Shown here: piece by piece, positions 60,425-64,000 of the stretch
Numbering within the stretch: position 1 is the first letter of the stretch
How the letters are laid out: every line of letters begins with the position of its first letter
DNA from: Clostridium_AW malenominatum
GTDB lineage: Bacteria; Bacillota; Clostridia; Clostridiales; Clostridiaceae
Assembly: GCF_039521365.1 (NCBI RefSeq)
Contig: NZ_BAAACF010000001.1
Coordinates: 1,612,001 to 1,676,000 of the forward strand
Direction of reading: 5' to 3'
DNA: 64,000 bases
The notes under the pieces: model-generated
What the model saw: the letters and a program-made list of their open reading frames with translations, nothing else
What the model was told of the DNA's origin: nothing
Database searches by the model: none
Program-made: the position numbers and the translations under genes

Positions 60425-61621
60425 TTATATTTTACTAATTTTAAATTTCTTTCTTCCATTTTTCATAATAATTGTAACATTATTTTTATCATCTATAGCA
60501 TTAATATCAGAGATTATTTTATTATTTTCATCTTCAATTATTGAATAACCTTTGTTTAAAACTCTTAGAGGATTATGGGCATTTAATAATTCATTCATTC
60601 TTCGGAGAACCTCTTTTTTCTTCTCAATATTTAAATCCATGCTCTTATTAAGGTTATCCTTAATTCTATCTATTTTTTGGTACTCATTTACTACAATTTT
60701 TTCAGGGCTATTATAATCTATAGTTCTTTTTAGTAAATTTACTTTATTATGTTTTTCTTTTATCACATTCATTATTAATAAATTCATTCTCTTTTTATGA
60801 TTTTCTAATATATTATTAAATTCATTTAAATTGAAAACAGCCACTTCGGCCGCTGCCGAAGGAGTTGGGGCCCTCCTGTCACTAACAAAGTCAGCTATGG
60901 TAAAATCAGTTTGATGACCTATTCCTGTAATTATTGGTATCTTAGATTTATAAATTGCTCTTGCTAATTCTTCATCATTAAAGGACCATAATTCCTCTAT
61001 AGACCCTCCCCCACGAGCTAATATTATAACTTCTATATCTCCTCTACGATTTAAAAATTCTATGCCCTTTATGACCTCTTTGCTGGCTCCTAATCCTTGA
61101 ACTGCTGAGGGGTATATAATTAAATTCACTTTATTATTTCTTCTTCTTGTAACATTTATTATATCTCTTATTGCAGCTCCTGTTGGAGAAGTTATAACTC
61201 CAATATTATTTGCATACTCTGGAATTGATTTTTTATTTTTTATATCAAATAATCCTTCTTTTTCTAAAGTATCCTTCAACTTTTCAAAGGCAATATATAA
61301 CTCTCCGACTCCATCTCTTTTCATCTCTTCGCAATAAAGTTGATAAGAGCCTTCCTTTACATAAAGAGAAACCTTTCCCTTTACTACAACCTTCATTCCA
61401 TCTTGTGGCATAAATTTTAAATTTTGAGCATAACTTTTAAACATAACACAATTTATTTTGCTTCCAGAATCTTTTAATGAAAAATAAGCATGACCCGAAG
61501 AGTGCAGTTTAAAATTTGAAATCTCTCCACTAACTAAAATGTTATTTAATATAAAATCATTATCAATTACTCTTTTTATATAATTATTCACATCAGAAAC
61601 AGATAAAGTTTTAATATTCAT
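60425..61621 (-). CDS. xseA: Exodeoxyribonuclease VII large subunit
   Basis: 398 residues. N-terminal OB fold (ILVSGEISNFKLHSSGHAYFSLKD), then the catalytic region with GVITSPTGAAIRDIINV, ILARGGGSIEELWSFNDE and GIGHQTDFTIADFVSDRRAPTPSAAAE, then a coiled coil. It degrades single-stranded DNA. The start overlaps the folD stop by 11 bp. Confidence 0.95.
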   Translation of the reverse strand: MNIKTLSVSDVNNYIKRVIDNDFILNNILVSGEISNFKLHSSGHAYFSLKDSGSKINCVMFKSYAQNLKFMPQDGMKVVVKGKVSLYVKEGSYQLYCEEMKRDGVGELYIAFEKLKDTLEKEGLFDIKNKKSIPEYANNIGVITSPTGAAIRDIINVTRRRNNKVNLIIYPSAVQGLGASKEVIKGIEFLNRRGDIEVIILARGGGSIEELWSFNDEELARAIYKSKIPIITGIGHQTDFTIADFVSDRRAPTPSAAAEVAVFNLNEFNNILENHKKRMNLLIMNVIKEKHNKVNLLKRTIDYNSPEKIVVNEYQKIDRIKDNLNKSMDLNIEKKKEVLRRMNELLNAHNPLRVLNKGYSIIEDENNKIISDINAIDDKNNVTIIMKNGRKKFKISKI

Positions 61622-62456
61622 TACCTAATCCCTCACATGTATTCTTTATAAGCATAATAGATGTCATCGCACCTACTCCCCCTGGTACGGGAGTGATATA
61701 ACTAGCTTTATGAATTACATTTTCATAATCTACATCCCCTGCCATTTTACCATCTACTACAGTAAATCCTACATCTATTACTACAGCACCTTCTTTTATA
61801 AAATCTTCCTTGACAAAATTAGGACTTCCTATGGCAGCTACAATTATATCTGCATCTTGGCATATACTCTTTACGTCCATTGTTTTTGAGTGACAAACCG
61901 TTACTGTTGCATCCTCATTTAATAGTAATTGGGCCACGGATTTTCCCACAATTATACTTCTTCCAAGGACTACTGCGTTTTTTCCCTTAATCTTTATGCC
62001 AGTACTTTTAATTAACTCAATAATCCCTTGAGATGTACATGGAATAAAGCACTTTTCTCCTTTATAAAACTTTCCACAATTAATATCTGTTAGGCCATCC
62101 ACATCTTTTAAATGACTAATTTTATTTACTATAACCTCTTCATCTAATCCCTCTGGTATTGGCAATTGGATAATAATGCCATGAATATTTTCATCATTAT
62201 TTAAATCTTCAATAGTATTTAAAACAACCTGTTCTGAAGTTTCCTTAGGTAGGATTATCTTCTTATATTCTACTCCAATTTCGCTACAAAGCTTGTTTTG
62301 ATTATTCATGTAAAATATAGATCCTTTATCTTCACCAATCAATATACTTGCTATACACGGGGAATTTAAACCTCTTAGGGCTCTATCTTTGATAAAAAGC
62401 TTCAATTCTTCTTTATATTTTGCTGCGACAATTTTCCCGTCTATTGGAACTCCCAT
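61611..62456 (-). CDS. folD: Methylenetetrahydrofolate dehydrogenase/cyclohydrolase
   Basis: 281 residues. Active-site lysine in YMNNQNKLCSEIG, IIQLPIPEGLDE, KDVDGLTDINCGK, the NADP-binding VVLGRSIIVGKSVAQLL and final PVPGGVGAMT are all present. It supplies 10-formyl-THF. Follows nusB by 4 bp. Confidence 0.95.
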   Translation of the reverse strand: MGVPIDGKIVAAKYKEELKLFIKDRALRGLNSPCIASILIGEDKGSIFYMNNQNKLCSEIGVEYKKIILPKETSEQVVLNTIEDLNNDENIHGIIIQLPIPEGLDEEVIVNKISHLKDVDGLTDINCGKFYKGEKCFIPCTSQGIIELIKSTGIKIKGKNAVVLGRSIIVGKSVAQLLLNEDATVTVCHSKTMDVKSICQDADIIVAAIGSPNFVKEDFIKEGAVVIDVGFTVVDGKMAGDVDYENVIHKASYITPVPGGVGAMTSIMLIKNTCEGLGNEY

Positions 62457-62460
62457 TAAA

Positions 62461-62943
62461 TTAACACCCCTTATTTTTTTCTTTAGAAATATTATCTAAA
62501 ACTGCATTGATAAAAGCTGGTGACTTATCTTCTGAATATTTTTTAGCAAGCTCCACTCCTTCATTTATAGAAACATTAACTGGAATGTCTTCATCAAATA
62601 ATATTTCATAAGTACTTAGCCTTAATATTGCCAAATCTACCTTTGCTAGTCTATCAAGCTTCCATTTCTTTAAGTGTTTTTCTATTGTTTTATCCAACTC
62701 TTTCTCATTTTCTTCTATTCCCTTTAAGGTTCTTGTTAAATATTGTATGTCTATTTCCTCCAAGTCCCAATTTTCAGGATCTTTTTCTTTGCTCTTTTCA
62801 TCTGCGTCTATTAAATCACTTACAAATTCGTCTTTCTTAGTAACTTCTTTCAAGTTTGTAAGAACTTCTAAATAATTTTCTTTTTTAATCATCATTTCAA
62901 ATAGTAATCTCATTCCTAAATCTCTTGTTTTTTTCCTATTCAT
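62461..62943 (-). CDS. nusB: Transcription antitermination protein NusB
   Basis: 160 residues, all-helical; RDLGMRLLFEMM at the N-terminus, DLAILRLSTYEILF and PVNVSINEGVELAKKYSEDKS near the C-terminus are the family signature. It acts with NusE in rRNA antitermination. It has a slightly long acidic insert (near 45-65). Confidence 0.93.
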   Translation of the reverse strand: MNRKKTRDLGMRLLFEMMIKKENYLEVLTNLKEVTKKDEFVSDLIDADEKSKEKDPENWDLEEIDIQYLTRTLKGIEENEKELDKTIEKHLKKWKLDRLAKVDLAILRLSTYEILFDEDIPVNVSINEGVELAKKYSEDKSPAFINAVLDNISKEKNKGC

Positions 62944-62997
62944 ATTTTTCCTCCAAACATTAATTCAATTTAATTATACTACTTATTCTAAATATGG

Positions 62998-63024
62998 AAA
63001 CACCCTCTGATAACAGAGGGTGAT
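62998..63024 (-). terminator. Terminator of the Asp23 gene
   Basis: Stem CACCCTCTG / CAGAGGGTG; on the minus strand a short T-rich tract (TTTCCATATTT) follows. Confidence 0.65.
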
Positions 63025-63027
63025 TTC

Positions 63028-63420
63028 TTATGCATTTTCTACAGTACTTGTTTCTTCATTTCTTTGAATTAAAACATTTTGTACATGTATGTTTATTGCT
63101 GAAACTATTAGTCCTGTCATTGACTCTACTGCTTTTTTAACATTCTCTTGAACCTTTACAGCTACCTCTGGAATTTTAACACCATAGTCTACAACTATAT
63201 GTAAATCTATTGTAGCGCTATTTTCTCCAACTGTAACCTTTACCCCTTTAGATAAGTTCTTTTTACCTGTTAAAATTTGCGTTATACCACCTACAGGGCC
63301 AGCACTCATTCCAACTATTCCCTTTACCTCCGTTGTAGCTAATCCTGCTATAACTCCAACAACTTCATCTGATATTCTAACTATTCCTAAATCCATTTCT
63401 TTCTTAATAGATTCTTCCAT
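63028..63420 (-). CDS. Asp23/Gls24 family envelope-stress protein
   Basis: 130 residues. ISDEVVGVIAGLATTEVKGIV, MSAGPVGG and DLHIVVDYGVKIPEVAVKVQEN are typical of PF03780. Proteins of this family associate with the membrane through partners and affect envelope homeostasis. The position between spoIIIAH and nusB is conserved in clostridia. Confidence 0.9.
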   Translation of the reverse strand: MEESIKKEMDLGIVRISDEVVGVIAGLATTEVKGIVGMSAGPVGGITQILTGKKNLSKGVKVTVGENSATIDLHIVVDYGVKIPEVAVKVQENVKKAVESMTGLIVSAINIHVQNVLIQRNEETSTVENA

Positions 63421-63508
63421 GCTCTCTACCCCCTAGTTTCTTCTTTTATACTAGCAAAAGATTAATCTTAAGGTATATTATATCAAATTGCTCTATCTTT
63501 TACAATTA

Positions 63509-64000
63509 TTATTGCATTTCTTGAATTTCTACATTTTTAATCTTGGTCTCGCTCATAACTACACTTTGTATTTCCTTAGTTTGCTTATCAGTAAGCTTCT
63601 CCTTAACTTTTACAGTTACTGTAACCTTATCCTCATTAGCTAAACAAACTACGTCTTCATATCCTTTAGCCTGTAGGTTAAGCTCAACTTTGTTTTCATG
63701 TGTTGTTGCCATTGTTAAAGCAACATATTGCTCTGCAGTTTTATCTCTTTGCTGTTGTGATATGTTCTTATCTTCCATTATAGTCTTTAACCCCTGTAGC
63801 GCTTGTGCATTTCTGTTGTCCCTAGCCATTTTAGCTTCAACAAAATAATTGGAGTTTGATGAAGTCTTTTCGTTACCCTTTAATGATATTGCACTCTTTT
63901 CTCCTGTACCCTGAACATATAGTGGATTATTGAGTCTCGTAGCTAGCAACCCCATAGACACTATTAGTGCCAAAAGTGTTAAAATGATTGCCGCTTGTTT
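63509..64000 (-). CDS. spoIIIAH: Stage III sporulation protein AH, N-terminus beyond window
   Basis: The frame is open through the right edge; beyond position 63973 it reads KQAAIILTLLALIVSMGLLA, a membrane helix. The outer part, SISQQQ-type helices (NRNAQALQGLKTIMEDKNIS) and a C-terminal EDKVTVTVKVKEKLTDKQTKEI, matches SpoIIIAH. It pairs with SpoIIQ across the forespore space in the feeding-tube channel. The spoIIIA operon end before the Asp23 gene is the normal clostridial order. Confidence 0.9.
   Translation of the reverse strand, partial: KQAAIILTLLALIVSMGLLATRLNNPLYVQGTGEKSAISLKGNEKTSSNSNYFVEAKMARDNRNAQALQGLKTIMEDKNISQQQRDKTAEQYVALTMATTHENKVELNLQAKGYEDVVCLANEDKVTVTVKVKEKLTDKQTKEIQSVVMSETKIKNVEIQEMQ

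Overview
The window looks like the chromosome of an endospore-forming, low-GC anaerobe of the Clostridium group. Base composition is very AT-rich. It carries spo0A, spoIVB, spoIIM, spoIIIAH, gerW and a YhcN-type lipoprotein. Several gene orders match the conserved Firmicute blocks: nusB-folD-xseA-xseB-ispA-OLE-oapA-dxs-tlyA-nadK-argR-recN-spoIVB-spo0A, and xerD-purine nucleoside phosphorylase-pdp-dacF. I cannot name the species from the sequence alone.

Layout. 1-6.1 kb: the end of an AI-2E-type permease gene, an unrecognised two-gene membrane/soluble pair, a decayed copy of a flavoprotein 5' end, a lipoprotein, and a flavoprotein/ferredoxin-reductase pair. 6.5-9.8 kb: three transporters. 9.8-13.1 kb: a radical SAM/TIGR03915 pair presumed to act on DNA, and an S1-like protein. 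13.1-17.3 kb: a surface flavin-dependent reductase with an FMN-binding lipoprotein and a DcuS/DcuR-like two-component system. 17.3-30.6 kb: housekeeping and sporulation genes (MFS exporter, two D,D-carboxypeptidases, gerW, scpAB, cca, nucleoside salvage, xerD, spoIIM, a YhcN-like lipoprotein). 30.6-33.4 kb: codBA behind a PyrR-type attenuator.

33.4-50.0 kb is a 16.5-kb integrative element inserted in the 3' end of spo0A. It is bounded by a perfect 93-bp direct repeat (33406-33498 and 49944-50036) that encodes the last 30 residues and stop codon of Spo0A. spo0A therefore stays intact at the right junction and a 3' relic is left at the left junction. All recognised element genes lie on the minus strand. 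They encode a tyrosine integrase, small HTH proteins, scaffold, N4-gp56-type capsid protein, a replication-like protein, a DHH-like protein, small and large terminase, portal, a PD-(D/E)XK nuclease-like protein, a head-tail connector-like protein and an Ig-repeat structural protein. I find no tail tube, tape measure, baseplate, holin or endolysin. That content suits a capsid-making satellite that borrows tails, or a strongly reduced prophage. A short motif with core ATCAA(T/G)GGTT sits inward-facing at both ends and recurs in the non-coding gaps. Many of its genes are separated by their own intrinsic terminators.

50-64 kb resumes the host chromosome with the isoprenoid/DNA-repair/sporulation cluster. 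This includes the large structured OLE RNA and its membrane partner OapA between ispA and dxs. The window ends inside spoIIIAH.
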